A DNA stretch of 64,000 nucleotides from Microbacterium hydrocarbonoxydans (GCF_000956475.1 NZ_JYJB01000005.1:1-64000); one strand, 5' to 3'. Positions 42,305-52,370 are shown, numbered from the stretch's first letter. Notes: generated by a model not told the origin, from the sequence alone. Translations and numbers: made by a program.

Positions 42305-43852
42305 GTGTCGCCTCTGAGAGTCGTGCTGGTCGGCTTCGGGCCCGTCGGCGCACGGTTCGCCGAGGAGCTCCTGCCTGCGGTGGAAGACGGTCGCGTTCAC
42401 CTCACGATCATCGGCGCGGAGACCCACGACCCCTACAACCGCATCATGATCGCGGAGTATGCCGCGGGCGAGACCACGAGGGAGGCGCTGACCACGGCCC
42501 TCGCCGCCGACTTCACCGCCGCAGGGGCGGCCGTGCGCACCGGACACCGGGTCGCTCGCATCGACCGCGAGCACGACGAGGTCGAGATCGACGGCGGCGA
42601 GCGCATCCATTACGACCGGCTCGTGATCGCGACCGGCGCCCGCTCGAACGTACCGTCGCTCGACGGCCTCGATCGTCTGGGCCGAGACGCGGCCGGCCTG
42701 GACGAGAGCCTGACCGAGGGCGTCTGCGTCGTTCGGAGCCTCGAAGACGCCGAGCGGGTCAAGCGCGTGGTCGACGCGGGCGGCCGAGTGGTCGTGCTGG
42801 GAGCGGGCGTGCTCGGGATCGAGTTCGCCCTGCTGATGGCGGCCGCAGGGGCGATCCCCCAGCTCGCGCACTTCGGGCCGATGCCGATGCCACGGCAGCT
42901 CGATCGCGGCGCAGCCCACGTGCTCTCGCGCGCGCTCGACGCGGCCGGAGTCGCAGTCGTTCCCCATATGCGCGCCGAGGGCATCATCGCCAAGGACGTC
43001 GACGGCGTCCGGTCGTTCCGCGCCCTGGTCTCCAGCGACGGCAAGCGCGTCGAGGGCGACCTGCTCGTGCTCTCCTGCGGCGTGCAGCCGCGTGCCGAGC
43101 TGGCGGCGGATGCCGGACTGCGCGTAGGACGCGGCATCCTGGTCGATGACCGCCTGCGGTCGTGGAGCGATCCGCGTATTCACGCGATCGGAGATGTCGC
43201 GCACATCGCCGACGCCGAGGCCTATGCGCACGAGCGCGATGTGCCGGGTGGGCCGTCCGGGCTGGTCGGTCCCGGCTGGCGCCAGGCCGACTGGCTCGCG
43301 GCATCGATCATCGCCGAGCTCGACGGCGAACAGCATCCGGCCTTCTCCGAGGAGGTGCCAGGGGTCGTGCTCGTCAAGGCGAGCCAGGTCGATCTCGTGT
43401 CGGCGGGCGACGTGCACGCCGACCCGTTCGCGCCCACCCCGGCAGGAGAACAGCCCCGCGAGGTCGCACTGTGGGCCGACCCGCAGCACGGCACCTACGT
43501 GAAGATGACGACGACCGACGGCGTGCTCGACGGCTTCGTCGCTGTCGGGATGCCGCGCGCCGCCGCCGAGCTCGCGGTGCTCTACCAGCGCAGGGGCGAG
43601 CTTCCGAGCGACCGTTCGCTGCTGCTGCGACTGGACTCCGCAGAGGCCGCGGTGCCGACTGCACAGGGTCGCGATGCGACGATCTGCATGTGCAATGCGG
43701 TCACCGCGGGTCAGATCGAGGATGCCGTGGCCGAGCATTCGTGCACCACGGTCGAGGACGTCGGCCGGTGCACGCGCGCAGGAACCGGGTGCGGCGGATG
43801 CCGGGCGCGGATCTCCGACATGCTGACCCAGCTCGAGGTCGCCCCCGCATGA
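42305..43852 (+). CDS. FAD-dependent oxidoreductase with C-terminal BFD [2Fe-2S] domain (nitrate reductase electron transfer)
   Basis: GTG start, 515 aa. Two dinucleotide folds (VVLVGFGPVGARFAEEL; VVVLGAGVLGIEFALL) and a GDVAHI segment form a NirB/NasB-like pyridine nucleotide-disulfide reductase. The last 55 residues are a BFD-type [2Fe-2S] domain with Cys461, Cys463, Cys496 and Cys499. It lacks the sirohaem half of NirB, so it is not itself a nitrite reductase. It probably passes electrons from NAD(P)H to the nitrate reductase, whose gene overlaps its stop (ATGA). Confidence 0.88.
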   Translation: MSPLRVVLVGFGPVGARFAEELLPAVEDGRVHLTIIGAETHDPYNRIMIAEYAAGETTREALTTALAADFTAAGAAVRTGHRVARIDREHDEVEIDGGERIHYDRLVIATGARSNVPSLDGLDRLGRDAAGLDESLTEGVCVVRSLEDAERVKRVVDAGGRVVVLGAGVLGIEFALLMAAAGAIPQLAHFGPMPMPRQLDRGAAHVLSRALDAAGVAVVPHMRAEGIIAKDVDGVRSFRALVSSDGKRVEGDLLVLSCGVQPRAELAADAGLRVGRGILVDDRLRSWSDPRIHAIGDVAHIADAEAYAHERDVPGGPSGLVGPGWRQADWLAASIIAELDGEQHPAFSEEVPGVVLVKASQVDLVSAGDVHADPFAPTPAGEQPREVALWADPQHGTYVKMTTTDGVLDGFVAVGMPRAAAELAVLYQRRGELPSDRSLLLRLDSAEAAVPTAQGRDATICMCNAVTAGQIEDAVAEHSCTTVEDVGRCTRAGTGCGGCRARISDMLTQLEVAPA

Positions 43853-45933
43853 CCGCCGCCGACACGCACTGCCCGTACTGCGCGCTGCAGTGCGCGATGA
43901 CTCTCACCGCCACGCCAGACGGACGGCTGCCGGTGGAGGTCTCCGGACGCGACTTCCCGACCAACCGCGGGGGTCTGTGCAAGAAGGGCTGGACGTCGGC
44001 CGAGTTGCTCGCACGCGGCGACCGGCTCACCGCTCCCCTCATGAAGCAGCCGGACGGCTCCTTCGCCGAGGCCTCGTGGGACGAGGTTCTCGACCGGATC
44101 GCGGATTCCGTCCTCACGCTGCGCGAGAAGCACGGCCCCGACGCGATCGGCGTGTTCGGAGGCGGCGGGCTCACGAACGAGAAGGCGTATCAGCTCGGCA
44201 AGTTCGCCCGCATCGCGCTGCGCACGCGGCTGATCGACTACAACGGCCGCTTCTGCATGTCGTCGGCGGCAGCCGCGGCGAACCGCGCGTTCGGGCTCGA
44301 CCGCGGTCTGCCGTTCCCGCTGGCCGATCTGGACACCGCCGACACCGTACTGGTGCTCGGCTCGAACATGGGCGACACCATGCCGCCGTTCGTACAGCAT
44401 CTGCAGGGGGCTCGGGCGCAGGGCGGGCTCATCGTGGTCGATCCTCGTCGCTCGACGACGGCGAGGCTCGCCGACGACGGAGCGGGGATGCATGTGCAGC
44501 CCGTGCCTGGCACGGACCTCGCTCTGCTGCTCGGGATCGCGCACGTCGTGATCGCTGAAGAGCTGTACGACCGCGACTACGTCGACGAGCGCACCGTCGG
44601 CTTCGCGGCCGTGCGACGGTCGGTGGCGTCCTGGTGGCCCGCCCGCACGGAGTCGGTCACCGGCGTCCCCGCCGAGACGATCCGCGCGCTCGCGCAGCGC
44701 CTGGCAGGGTCGTCGTCGGCCTACATCCTGACCGGACGCGGCGTGGAGCAGCACGTCGACGGCACCGACACCGCCACCGCGGCGATCAACCTGGCCCTGC
44801 TGCTCGGTCTCGTCGGGCGGCCCGGCTCGGGCTACGGCACGCTCACGGGACAGGGCAACGGGCAGGGCGGCCGCGAGCACGGGCAGAAGTCCGACCAGCT
44901 CCCCGGCTATCGCAAGATCACCGACCCGGCCGGTCGTGCGCACGTCGCGAGGGTGTGGGGCGTCGATCCGGCCGACATCCCGAGCGCCGGCGTGCCCGCG
45001 GTGCAGCTGCTGGCACGGTGCGGGATCGACGGCGGAGTGCGGATGCTGATGGTGCACGGCGCGAACGTGGTGGTCTCGGCGCCCGATGTGTCGCAGGTGC
45101 GCGCGGCGCTCGGGCGGCTCGACCTGCTCGTGGTGAGCGACTTCTTCCTGTCCGAGACGGCGCAGCTCGCCGACATCGTCCTACCGGTGCTGCAGTGGGC
45201 CGAGGAAGAGGGCACCATGACGAACCTCGAGGGCCGCGTCATCCGCCGTCGCCGTGCCGCCACCCCTCCTCCTGGCGCGCGCAGCGAGCTGTGGATCATG
45301 CGAGAGCTCGCCGCGCGCCTCGGCGCCCCCGGCACCTGGTCGCTCGATCCTTCGGAGGTGTTCGACGAGCTCGCCCGAGCATCCGCCGGCGGTCTCGCCG
45401 ACTACTCCGGCCTCTCGCACGCTCTGCTCGACTCCGGTGCCGAAGCGCATTGGCCCTACCCGGCGGGATCGTCGGGGACGCCTCATCTCTTCCGCGACCG
45501 CTTCGCGCACGACGATGGTCGCGCCCGCCTCGTCGCGGTGCGCTCCCGGCGGCAGGAGACGCCGCGGGGCTCGGAACTCAGCCTCATCACGGGACGACTG
45601 CTCACGCACTACCAGTCGGGCACGCAGACCCGGCGCGTGGCGGAGCTCAACGACCCGACTCCGCGGATCGTCGCGCAGCTGCATCCGGTGACAGCGCGCG
45701 ACCGAGGCATCGCCGCGGGCTCCCGCATCCGTCTTCGCAACGTCCGCGGCGTCGTCGACGCCGAAGTGGCCGTCACCGAGGACATCCGCCCCGACACGGT
45801 CTTCCTGCCCTTCCACTATGCGGGCGCCGAGAGCGCCAACCTGCTCACGAGCGCGAAGACCGACCCCCACAGCTCGATGCCGGAGTTCAAGAACGCCGTC
45901 GTGACGGTCGAGGCGATCGCGGGCGCCGAGTAG
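43849..45933 (+). CDS. nasA: Assimilatory nitrate reductase catalytic subunit (molybdopterin oxidoreductase)
   Basis: Protein of 694 aa. The N-terminal [4Fe-4S] site is HCPYCALQC with a fourth Cys in GGLCKKG (Cys8, 11, 15, 44). Bis-MGD domains follow ([32 protein letters not shown], and a C-terminal molydop-binding domain with SGTQTRR). No Tat signal is seen, so the enzyme is cytoplasmic and assimilatory. The C-terminal BFD domain found in some NasA is absent; it is on the neighbouring protein. No nitrite reductase gene lies in the window. Confidence 0.9.
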   Translation: MTAADTHCPYCALQCAMTLTATPDGRLPVEVSGRDFPTNRGGLCKKGWTSAELLARGDRLTAPLMKQPDGSFAEASWDEVLDRIADSVLTLREKHGPDAIGVFGGGGLTNEKAYQLGKFARIALRTRLIDYNGRFCMSSAAAAANRAFGLDRGLPFPLADLDTADTVLVLGSNMGDTMPPFVQHLQGARAQGGLIVVDPRRSTTARLADDGAGMHVQPVPGTDLALLLGIAHVVIAEELYDRDYVDERTVGFAAVRRSVASWWPARTESVTGVPAETIRALAQRLAGSSSAYILTGRGVEQHVDGTDTATAAINLALLLGLVGRPGSGYGTLTGQGNGQGGREHGQKSDQLPGYRKITDPAGRAHVARVWGVDPADIPSAGVPAVQLLARCGIDGGVRMLMVHGANVVVSAPDVSQVRAALGRLDLLVVSDFFLSETAQLADIVLPVLQWAEEEGTMTNLEGRVIRRRRAATPPPGARSELWIMRELAARLGAPGTWSLDPSEVFDELARASAGGLADYSGLSHALLDSGAEAHWPYPAGSSGTPHLFRDRFAHDDGRARLVAVRSRRQETPRGSELSLITGRLLTHYQSGTQTRRVAELNDPTPRIVAQLHPVTARDRGIAAGSRIRLRNVRGVVDAEVAVTEDIRPDTVFLPFHYAGAESANLLTSAKTDPHSSMPEFKNAVVTVEAIAGAE

Positions 45934-45943
45934 CATTCTCAGT

Positions 45944-47146
45944 GTGACCGAACGCGCACCCCTCTCCCGCAAACTGTCCGCCATCGCCGAGTCCGCGACT
46001 CTGAAGGTCGACGCCAAGGCCAAGGCCCTCAAGGCCGAGGGCAAGCCCGTCATCTCGTACGCCGCCGGCGAGCCCGACTTCGCGACGCCGCAGTTCATCG
46101 TCGACGCCGCGGCCGAGGCCCTGGCCGACCCGGCGAGCTACCGGTACACACCGGCTCCCGGCCTTCCGGCGCTCCGCGAGGCGATCGCCGCGAAGACGCT
46201 GCGCGATTCGGGTCTCGAGGTCTCCCCCGGTCAGGTCATCGTCACCAACGGCGGCAAGCAGTCCGTCTACCAGGCCTTCCAGGCCGTCGTGAACCCGGGC
46301 GACGAGGTCCTGCTGCCGGCTCCGTACTGGACCACCTACCCCGAGGCCATCCGTCTCGCCGACGGCACCCCCGTCGAGGTGTTCGCCGGCGCCGACCAGG
46401 AGTACAAGGTCACCGTCGAGCAGCTCGAGGCCGCGCGCACCGAGCGCACGACGGTGCTCGTGTTCGTCTCTCCGTCGAACCCGACCGGTTCGGTGTACAC
46501 GGCCGAGGAGACGAAGGCGATCGGCGAGTGGGCCGTCGAGCACGGCATCTGGATCATCTCCGACGAGATCTACCAGAACCTCACCTACGAGGGAGTCAAG
46601 GCGACGTCGATCGTCGAGGCGGTTCCCGAGGCCGCGAACCAGACCATCCTCGTCAACGGCGTCGCGAAGACCTACGCGATGACCGGCTGGCGCGTGGGTT
46701 GGATGGTGGGGCCTGCCGACGCCATCAAGGTCGCGGGCAACCTGCAGTCGCACCTGACCAGCAACGTCAACAACGTCGCCCAGAAGGCCGCGCTCGCCGC
46801 GCTCAACGGACCGCAGACCGAGGCCGAGCAGTTCCGCGAGGCGTTCGACCGCCGCCGCCGTCTGATCGTCTCCGAGCTGTCGAAGATCGACGGCCTCGTC
46901 GTACCGAACCCGCTCGGCGCGTTCTACGTCTACCCCGACGTGCAGGGCCTGCTCGGTCGCACCTGGGGCGGCGTGACGCCGACCACCTCGCTCGAGCTTG
47001 CCGATCTGATCCTCGACCAGGCCGAGGTCGCGGTCGTTCCCGGAGAGGCCTTCGGCCCGTCGGGATACATCCGCATGTCGTACGCCCTCGGCGACGACCA
47101 GCTCCTCGAGGGAGTGCAGCGCCTGCAGCGCCTGTTCTCCGCCTGA
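45944..47146 (+). CDS. Aspartate aminotransferase-type PLP enzyme
   Basis: GTG start, 400 aa. Class I aminotransferase: SPSNPTG (Asn179), [10 protein letters not shown] (Asp207) and [17 protein letters not shown] with PLP-Lys242 and Arg250. It likely transfers amino groups between aspartate and 2-oxoglutarate; the actinobacterial homologue is usually called aspC. In many actinobacteria this gene lies beside secE/tRNA-Trp, but here about 28 kb separates them. It follows nasA by 10 nt without an obvious promoter. Confidence 0.92.
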   Translation: MTERAPLSRKLSAIAESATLKVDAKAKALKAEGKPVISYAAGEPDFATPQFIVDAAAEALADPASYRYTPAPGLPALREAIAAKTLRDSGLEVSPGQVIVTNGGKQSVYQAFQAVVNPGDEVLLPAPYWTTYPEAIRLADGTPVEVFAGADQEYKVTVEQLEAARTERTTVLVFVSPSNPTGSVYTAEETKAIGEWAVEHGIWIISDEIYQNLTYEGVKATSIVEAVPEAANQTILVNGVAKTYAMTGWRVGWMVGPADAIKVAGNLQSHLTSNVNNVAQKAALAALNGPQTEAEQFREAFDRRRRLIVSELSKIDGLVVPNPLGAFYVYPDVQGLLGRTWGGVTPTTSLELADLILDQAEVAVVPGEAFGPSGYIRMSYALGDDQLLEGVQRLQRLFSA

Positions 47147-47169
47147 CTCCGGGCTCGCTCGCATCCGCC

Positions 47170-47249
47170 GAGACCCCGGCTTTCTGTCCAGACCCCGCCC
47201 TGCCGACGTCGGCACGGCGGGGTTTCGGCGAAAGGACGGGGTTTCGACG
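47170..47249. repeat. Double palindrome of GACCCCG/CGGGGTTTCG units
   Basis: Two forward units (GAGACCCCGGC near 47170, AGACCCCGCC near 47190) and two reverse units (GGCGGGGTTTCG near 47216, GACGGGGTTTCGACG at 47235-47249). The core 47192-47223 is a 32-bp palindrome broken by a single mismatch and centred on GCCGACGTCGGC. It lies between convergent genes and may act as a terminator. Confidence 0.7.
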
Positions 47250-47270
47250 CGTCGGGTTCGGACGAGCGAG

Positions 47271-47672
47271 TCAGTCCTCGGGGTGGAATCCGATCAGCCA
47301 GCGGATGCCGTAGCGATCCACCAGGGTCCCGTCGAAGTCGCCCCAGGGCCTCGCCTGCAGCATGTCGATGACCCGTCCGCCGGCGGCGAGCTGATCGAAC
47401 CAGCTGGTGAGGATCGTGGCATCCGCGGTTCCCAGCAGCGACAGGAACATCCCGCCCATCTGCACCGCGTCGTCGTCGGCGCCGGCATCGGCTCCGGCGA
47501 TCTCGACGAGCCCCGAGAGCTGACCGTGCGCGATCGCGTCTCCCGGACCGTCACGACGGCCCGCTGCGGCGTAGTCGAGCATCTGCAGCTCGCCGCCGAA
47601 GACGCCCTGATAGAAGTTCAGAGCCTCCGCCGCGTTGCCGGGGAACAGCAGGTAGGGAATGAGTCCGCTCAT
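47271..47672 (-). CDS. PhnB-like VOC family protein
   Basis: Protein of 133 aa. It begins MSGLIPYLLFPGNAAEALNF with a YQGVFGG motif, followed by AHGQLSGLVEIAGAD and the closing WGDFDGTLVDRYGIRWLIG. These are standard for the PhnB/3-demethylubiquinone-methyltransferase-like branch of the VOC superfamily. Its activity is unknown. It stands alone, convergent with the aminotransferase. Confidence 0.88.
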   Translation of the reverse strand: MSGLIPYLLFPGNAAEALNFYQGVFGGELQMLDYAAAGRRDGPGDAIAHGQLSGLVEIAGADAGADDDAVQMGGMFLSLLGTADATILTSWFDQLAAGGRVIDMLQARPWGDFDGTLVDRYGIRWLIGFHPED

Positions 47673-47809
47673 GCCGCGAGTGTACGCCCCGACGCGGTTC
47701 CCGTCAGTCGGGCACGGCGCTGCGGTACCGTCGTGGCTTTCCCTCGCCGAGATCGATCAGGCGCCGCATCCGACGCAGTTCGATGGGCGCGCCGAGCAGC
47801 GCGTGCTGC

Positions 47810-48949
47810 CTACAGCTCGACGCCGACGAGCACGGGTTCAGGCTGCAGCACGAGGCCGAACTCGGAGTGCACGCGGCTCTGGATGAAGCGCGCCAGCTCG
47901 GAGACCTCGGCCGCGCTCGCTCCCCCGCGGTTGGTGAGAGCGAGAGCGTGCTTGGTCGACACAGAGGCGCGGGAGCGCGGCAGCTTGAATCCCTTGCGGA
48001 TGCCGGCCTGCTCGATCAGCCACGCCGCGCTGACCTTGACCTCGGCCGGTGCGGGCGCGACTGCCGGCTGCGGAACCAGGCCGTCGAACGACGCGAGCGG
48101 GATCACCGTCACGGCATCGAGGTCGGGGGTCACCGGCCACTGCGGGCACTCGGGCGGGAGCGCCCGCGCGACGCTCTCCGGGACGATCGCGTTCTGGAAG
48201 AACGAGCCGACGCCGTGCGTGTCGGGGTCGTTCTCATCGAGAAGCATGCCCTTCGACGCGCGTGTGGCGAGGATGCGCTCGCGCACCCAGCTCAGCGGCA
48301 CAGGCTCGTCGCTGTCGAGGCCGAGGGCGCGACGCAGCTGCTCGCCCCGCACGATGCGCTGTTCCGCGACGAGCAGGTCGACCGTGATCGAGAGGATGAC
48401 GGCTCGCCGCGCGGGCACGCTGCCATAGTGATGCTTGAACACCGAGGTGCGGAATCCGAGACCGAGATCGGATGCCGGCACCGTGACGATCATCTCGGAG
48501 GCGTGCTCGTCGATCAGCTCGACCTCGACCAGGGTCTCCTGGACCTCCTGGCCGTAGGCGCCGATGTTCTGGACAGGGGCCGCCCCGACCGTGCCGGGGA
48601 TGCCGCTCATCGCCTCGAGACCCGCATATCCGTGCTCCACGGCGTAGGCGACCAGGTCGTCCCAGCCATGACCGGCCTGCGCACGCAGACGGATGCGGCC
48701 GGGATGCGGAGAGGGCAGCTCCTCGATGCCGCGTGTGAGGACGCGGATGACGGTGCCTTCGAACGGCTCGTCCCCGACGAACAGGTTCGACCCGCCGCCC
48801 AGCACGAACCAGTCGTCTCCCCGCGACCAGACGTCCTGCAGCGCGTCGACGAGTCCGGCGGTCGTCGTCGCCTCGAGCATGCGCTCAGGGGCGGCGCCTG
48901 TCCGCAGTGTGGTGAGCGCGGACAGGCGGATCGGCTCGACCTCGCGCAT
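47810..48949 (-). CDS. murB: UDP-N-acetylmuramate dehydrogenase
   Basis: Protein of 379 aa. The FAD-binding domain has VLGGGSNLFVGD and GLEAMSGIPGTVGAAPVQNIGAYGQE (seen in parts). The MurB C-terminal domain includes the catalytic Ser in GVGSFFQNAIV and the late KHALALTNRG segment. It reduces the enolpyruvyl group of UDP-GlcNAc-enolpyruvate in peptidoglycan synthesis. The start overlaps the MaoC-type gene upstream by one base. Confidence 0.95.
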   Translation of the reverse strand: MREVEPIRLSALTTLRTGAAPERMLEATTTAGLVDALQDVWSRGDDWFVLGGGSNLFVGDEPFEGTVIRVLTRGIEELPSPHPGRIRLRAQAGHGWDDLVAYAVEHGYAGLEAMSGIPGTVGAAPVQNIGAYGQEVQETLVEVELIDEHASEMIVTVPASDLGLGFRTSVFKHHYGSVPARRAVILSITVDLLVAEQRIVRGEQLRRALGLDSDEPVPLSWVRERILATRASKGMLLDENDPDTHGVGSFFQNAIVPESVARALPPECPQWPVTPDLDAVTVIPLASFDGLVPQPAVAPAPAEVKVSAAWLIEQAGIRKGFKLPRSRASVSTKHALALTNRGGASAAEVSELARFIQSRVHSEFGLVLQPEPVLVGVEL

Positions 48950-49347
48950 CAGATCGCGACGCGCAGCTGCGCCTTGACGAGCACGGTCGCGTCGCCGAAC
49001 GTGACCTTGAGGTCGATGCGAGCGGCCGTCTCCTCGACCGCTCCGACGGTCGCGAGCACGTGCACGTCGGCGCCGGTCTCAGGGTCGACGACGACGGGCT
49101 TGGTGAACCGCACGCCGTAATCGACGATGCGGGCGGTCGGCTCGAGGGCCGCCACGACGACAGACGAGGCGATGCCCATCGTCAGCATGCCGTGCGCGAG
49201 CACCCCCGGCAGGCCGACTTCGGCGGCGACGTCGTCGCGGTAGTGGATGGGGTTGAAGTCTCCCGAGGCACCTGCGTAGCGCACGAGCGACTCGCGGGTC
49301 AGGTGCACGGTGCGCTCGGCGATGACGTCTCCGACGGTGAACGGCAT
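48949..49347 (-). CDS. MaoC-type (R)-specific hydratase subunit (HadB-like)
   Basis: Protein of 132 aa with a hot-dog fold. The hydratase-2 motif is intact: YAGASGDFNPIHYRDDVA, followed by GLPGVLAHGMLTMG. In mycobacteria the homologous HadB dehydrates 3-hydroxyacyl-ACP in mycolate synthesis. Microbacteriaceae lack mycolates, so the acyl substrate here is uncertain. It abuts the partner subunit (1-nt overlap) and murB, a conserved actinobacterial order. Confidence 0.88.
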   Translation of the reverse strand: MPFTVGDVIAERTVHLTRESLVRYAGASGDFNPIHYRDDVAAEVGLPGVLAHGMLTMGIASSVVVAALEPTARIVDYGVRFTKPVVVDPETGADVHVLATVGAVEETAARIDLKVTFGDATVLVKAQLRVAI

Positions 49348-49802
49348 CAGGCTGCTCCCTCTTCCGAGCCGACCAGCAGGACGCTGGTGGCCGTCACGAC
49401 GTGACTGCCCGCGGCATCCGTGATCTCGGCCTCACTCGTGATCATCGCGTTCCCGCCCATCATGCGGATGCCGGTGACCGTGAGGCGGCCGGTGAGCTCG
49501 TCTCCTGCGACGATCGGACGCGTGTAGGCGAAACGCTGCTCCGCGTGAATCGTACGGGCCAGCACGATGCCGGAATCCGGCTCGGCGAGCAGCTGCTGCA
49601 GAGTCTGATCCTGGATGACCATCGCGAAGGTCGGCGGTGCGACGACGTCCGCGAAGCCCGCCGCCCTCGCGGCTTCGACGTCGGTGTGCTGCGGCGCGTC
49701 GGCGAAGACCGCGCGAGCGAACTCGCGCACCTTCTCACGTCCGACGAGGTAGGGGGCGGTCGGCGGGAACTCCCGGCCGATGAGATCTTGGTTCACTGCC
49801 AC
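49347..49802 (-). CDS. MaoC-N/FAS1-like dehydratase subunit (HadA-like, UPF0336)
   Basis: Protein of 151 aa. Hot-dog fold with an N-terminal PPTAPYLVGREKVREFARAV and VVAPPTFAMVI, but without the DxNPxH catalytic motif, so it is the non-catalytic partner. HAEQRFAYTRPIVAGDEL is the family signature. Likely forms a heterodimer with the following gene product. Confidence 0.88.
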   Translation of the reverse strand: MAVNQDLIGREFPPTAPYLVGREKVREFARAVFADAPQHTDVEAARAAGFADVVAPPTFAMVIQDQTLQQLLAEPDSGIVLARTIHAEQRFAYTRPIVAGDELTGRLTVTGIRMMGGNAMITSEAEITDAAGSHVVTATSVLLVGSEEGAA

Positions 49803-49811
49803 CCCTCGATC

Positions 49812-50630
49812 CTACTTTCCCCGCGTACCCGGGCCCGCCGATGGCCGCCCCTTGATCGCCTTCATCGCCATCTGCGCGGCGATGACGACGAGGTACGCGG
49901 CGAAGAGCACGTTTCCGGTGAGCGGATCGATCAGCGTCGCGAGCCATGCGCCGAGCGCGGTGGTGGTGCACGCAGAGACGCCGATCAGCGCGGCTGCCAC
50001 GAGGTCGACGTTGTGATTGCGGAGGTTGCCGATGGTTCCGGACACCGCGGTCGGGATCATCATCAGCAGCGAGGTGCCCTTGGCGACGAGGTCGCTGGTG
50101 CCGAACGCGATCATCATCGCCGGCACGACGATCACTCCGCCGCCCACGCCGATCAGTCCGGCGATCACTCCGGTCGCGACGCCGAGGGCGACGAGGGAGA
50201 TGCCGCTCAGCCAGTTGAGGTCGAAGTCCGCGTCACGGGATGGGATCACGAGGAAGAGCGTCACGATCACGATGAGGAGGAAGACCACGAACGCCCAGCG
50301 CAGAGCCGTCTGCGAGATCTTCGGCAGCAGCCGCGTGCCGATCTGCGCACCGACCACCGATCCCGCGGCCAGGATCAGTGCCGGCACCCAGGCGACGGAA
50401 TCGTGCACGGCGTAGGAGATGACTCCGACCGTGGCGGTGGGGATGATCGCGGCGAGCGAGGTACCTGCGCCGAGTCGCTGGTTGAAGTGCAGAAGCAGCA
50501 CGAGCAGGGGAACGATCACCGTGCCACCGCCGACGCCGAAGAGTCCGGAGAGGAGCCCGGCGACCAGGCCGATGCCGACGAACGATGCGTAGGCGCGGGG
50601 CCCGCGGCTCAGGCTCTGGACATCGCTCAC
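49812..50630 (-). CDS. Sulfite exporter TauE/SafE family membrane protein
   Basis: Protein of 272 aa with 7-8 membrane segments. TauE/SafE halves are visible as GLVAGLLSGLFGVGGGTVIVP and GVIAGLIGVGGGVIVVP (seen in parts), the duplicated glycine-rich signature. Members transport sulfite, sulfonates or other organic anions; the substrate here is unknown. 9 nt upstream of the HadA-like gene on the same strand. Confidence 0.9.
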   Translation of the reverse strand: MSDVQSLSRGPRAYASFVGIGLVAGLLSGLFGVGGGTVIVPLLVLLLHFNQRLGAGTSLAAIIPTATVGVISYAVHDSVAWVPALILAAGSVVGAQIGTRLLPKISQTALRWAFVVFLLIVIVTLFLVIPSRDADFDLNWLSGISLVALGVATGVIAGLIGVGGGVIVVPAMMIAFGTSDLVAKGTSLLMMIPTAVSGTIGNLRNHNVDLVAAALIGVSACTTTALGAWLATLIDPLTGNVLFAAYLVVIAAQMAMKAIKGRPSAGPGTRGK

Positions 50631-50795
50631 GATTCCACCCTACTCGCGCGCATGGTCACCCCAGGCCCTCCTCCGGTCACCGCGCCGTCTGCGCCCGCGA
50701 CCGCCGCGAAGAATCCGTGAGACCGGATGCCTCCTTGTGCGACACTGGATCGCAGCGGACAGTGGCGTCCGCAGACCCGGATCGAAGGAGATCTC

Positions 50796-52370
50796 ATGGT
50801 TCGCAGCCCCTACCCCGACGTGGAGATCCCCGACGTCTCCATCCACGAGTTCCTGTTCGGAGATCTCGACGAGTCACGCCTCGATGCCATCGCGCTGGTC
50901 GACGGCATGAGCGGCGCCACCACGACCTACCGGCAGCTGCTCGGGCAGATCGACCTCTTCGCCGGCGCTCTCGCCGCACGCGGAGTCGGAGTCGGCACCA
51001 CGGTCGCCGTGCTGTGCCCGAACGTCCCCGCTTTCGCGACCGTGTTCCACGGCATCCTGCGCGCAGGCGCCACCGCCACCACGATCAACTCGCTGTACAC
51101 GGCTGAGGAGATCGCGAACCAGCTGTCGGATGCCGGGGCGACATGGCTCGTCACGGTCTCTCCGCTGCTGGCCGGAGCACAGGCCGCGGCCGAACGCCTC
51201 GGCATCGACGCCGATCATGTGATCGTGCTCGACGGCGCTGAGGGTCACCCCTCGCTTCCGCAGCTTCTGGGCGAGGGTCACGGCGCGCCGGACGTGTCCT
51301 TCGATCCGGCCACTCACATCGCGGTGCTGCCCTACTCCTCCGGCACGACCGGGCGTCCGAAGGGAGTCATGCTCACTCACCGGAACCTGATCGCCAACGT
51401 GTCGCAGTGCCGGTCCACGATCTCGCTCGCCGACGACGACCGTGTGCTCGCCGTGCTCCCGTTCTTCCACATCTACGGCATGACGGTCCTGCTCAACTTC
51501 GCGCTTCGGCAGCGGGCGGCGCTTGTGACGATGCCGAAGTTCGACCTCGTCGAGTTCCTTCGCGTGGTGCAGGAGCACCGCACCAGCTGGGTCTTCATCG
51601 CGCCGCCGATCGCGGTGGCCCTGGCGAAGCATCCGCTCATCGATCAGTACGACCTGTCCGCGATCAAGGTGATCTTCTCGGGCGCCGCTCCGCTCGACGG
51701 GTCGCTCGCCTCTGCCGTCGCCAACCGCCTCGGCTGCGTGGTCTGCCAGGGCTACGGCATGACCGAGACCAGTCCCGTCACGCACGCCATCCCCTACGAC
51801 CGCCCGGAGATCGACCGCTCCTCGGTGGGGATGCTGCTCGCCAACACCGAGGCCCGTCTCCTCGCAGAGGACGGCACCGACGTCGAGATCCCGCCCGAGG
51901 GCGTCAGCGATCCAGGCGAGCTCCTCATCCGCGGCCCGCAGGTGATGAAGGGCTATCTCAACCGCCCCGATGCCACGGCGGAGATGCTCGACGCCGAGGG
52001 CTGGTTGCACACCGGCGATGTGGCGACGGCGACGCACGAGGGCGTCTTCCGCATCGTCGATCGCCTCAAAGAGCTCATCAAGTACAAGGGCTACCAGGTC
52101 GCGCCGGCCGTGCTCGAGGCGGTGCTGCTCGAGCATCCGTCGATCGCCGACGCCGCCGTGATCGGCGCGCCCGACGAGGACGGCCAGGAGGTGCCGCGGG
52201 CCTACGTCGTCGTGCAGCCGGGCGCGGAGCTGGACGCGGATGCCGTGATGGCCCACGTCGCCGCACACGTCGCGCCGCACGAGAAGGTGCGGCAGGTGGT
52301 GTTCATCGACGCCATCCCGAAGTCGGCCTCCGGAAAGATCCTGCGCAAAGACCTCCGCGCACGCGCCTGA
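50796..52370 (+). CDS. AMP-binding acyl-CoA ligase (4-coumarate-CoA ligase-like)
   Basis: Protein of 524 aa. GAAGGAG lies 5 nt before the ATG at 50796. ANL motifs: LPYSSGTTGRPKGVMLTH (P-loop), YGMTETSPVTH (A5), GWLHTGDV and KELIKYKGYQVAP (hinge), and the catalytic Lys in PKSASGKILRKDL. It activates a carboxylic acid via acyl-AMP to the CoA thioester. The motif pattern is closest to the 4CL/long-chain branch; the acid is not defined. Convergent with rplQ, sharing a terminator. Confidence 0.92.
   Translation: MVRSPYPDVEIPDVSIHEFLFGDLDESRLDAIALVDGMSGATTTYRQLLGQIDLFAGALAARGVGVGTTVAVLCPNVPAFATVFHGILRAGATATTINSLYTAEEIANQLSDAGATWLVTVSPLLAGAQAAAERLGIDADHVIVLDGAEGHPSLPQLLGEGHGAPDVSFDPATHIAVLPYSSGTTGRPKGVMLTHRNLIANVSQCRSTISLADDDRVLAVLPFFHIYGMTVLLNFALRQRAALVTMPKFDLVEFLRVVQEHRTSWVFIAPPIAVALAKHPLIDQYDLSAIKVIFSGAAPLDGSLASAVANRLGCVVCQGYGMTETSPVTHAIPYDRPEIDRSSVGMLLANTEARLLAEDGTDVEIPPEGVSDPGELLIRGPQVMKGYLNRPDATAEMLDAEGWLHTGDVATATHEGVFRIVDRLKELIKYKGYQVAPAVLEAVLLEHPSIADAAVIGAPDEDGQEVPRAYVVVQPGAELDADAVMAHVAAHVAPHEKVRQVVFIDAIPKSASGKILRKDLRARA

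Noticed and set aside
40886..43738. 950-codon open frame on the minus strand across narK and the oxidoreductase gene
   Set aside because: It is antisense to two clearly recognisable genes; its translation is Arg/Asp/His/Gly-rich low-complexity text typical of GC-rich shadow frames.
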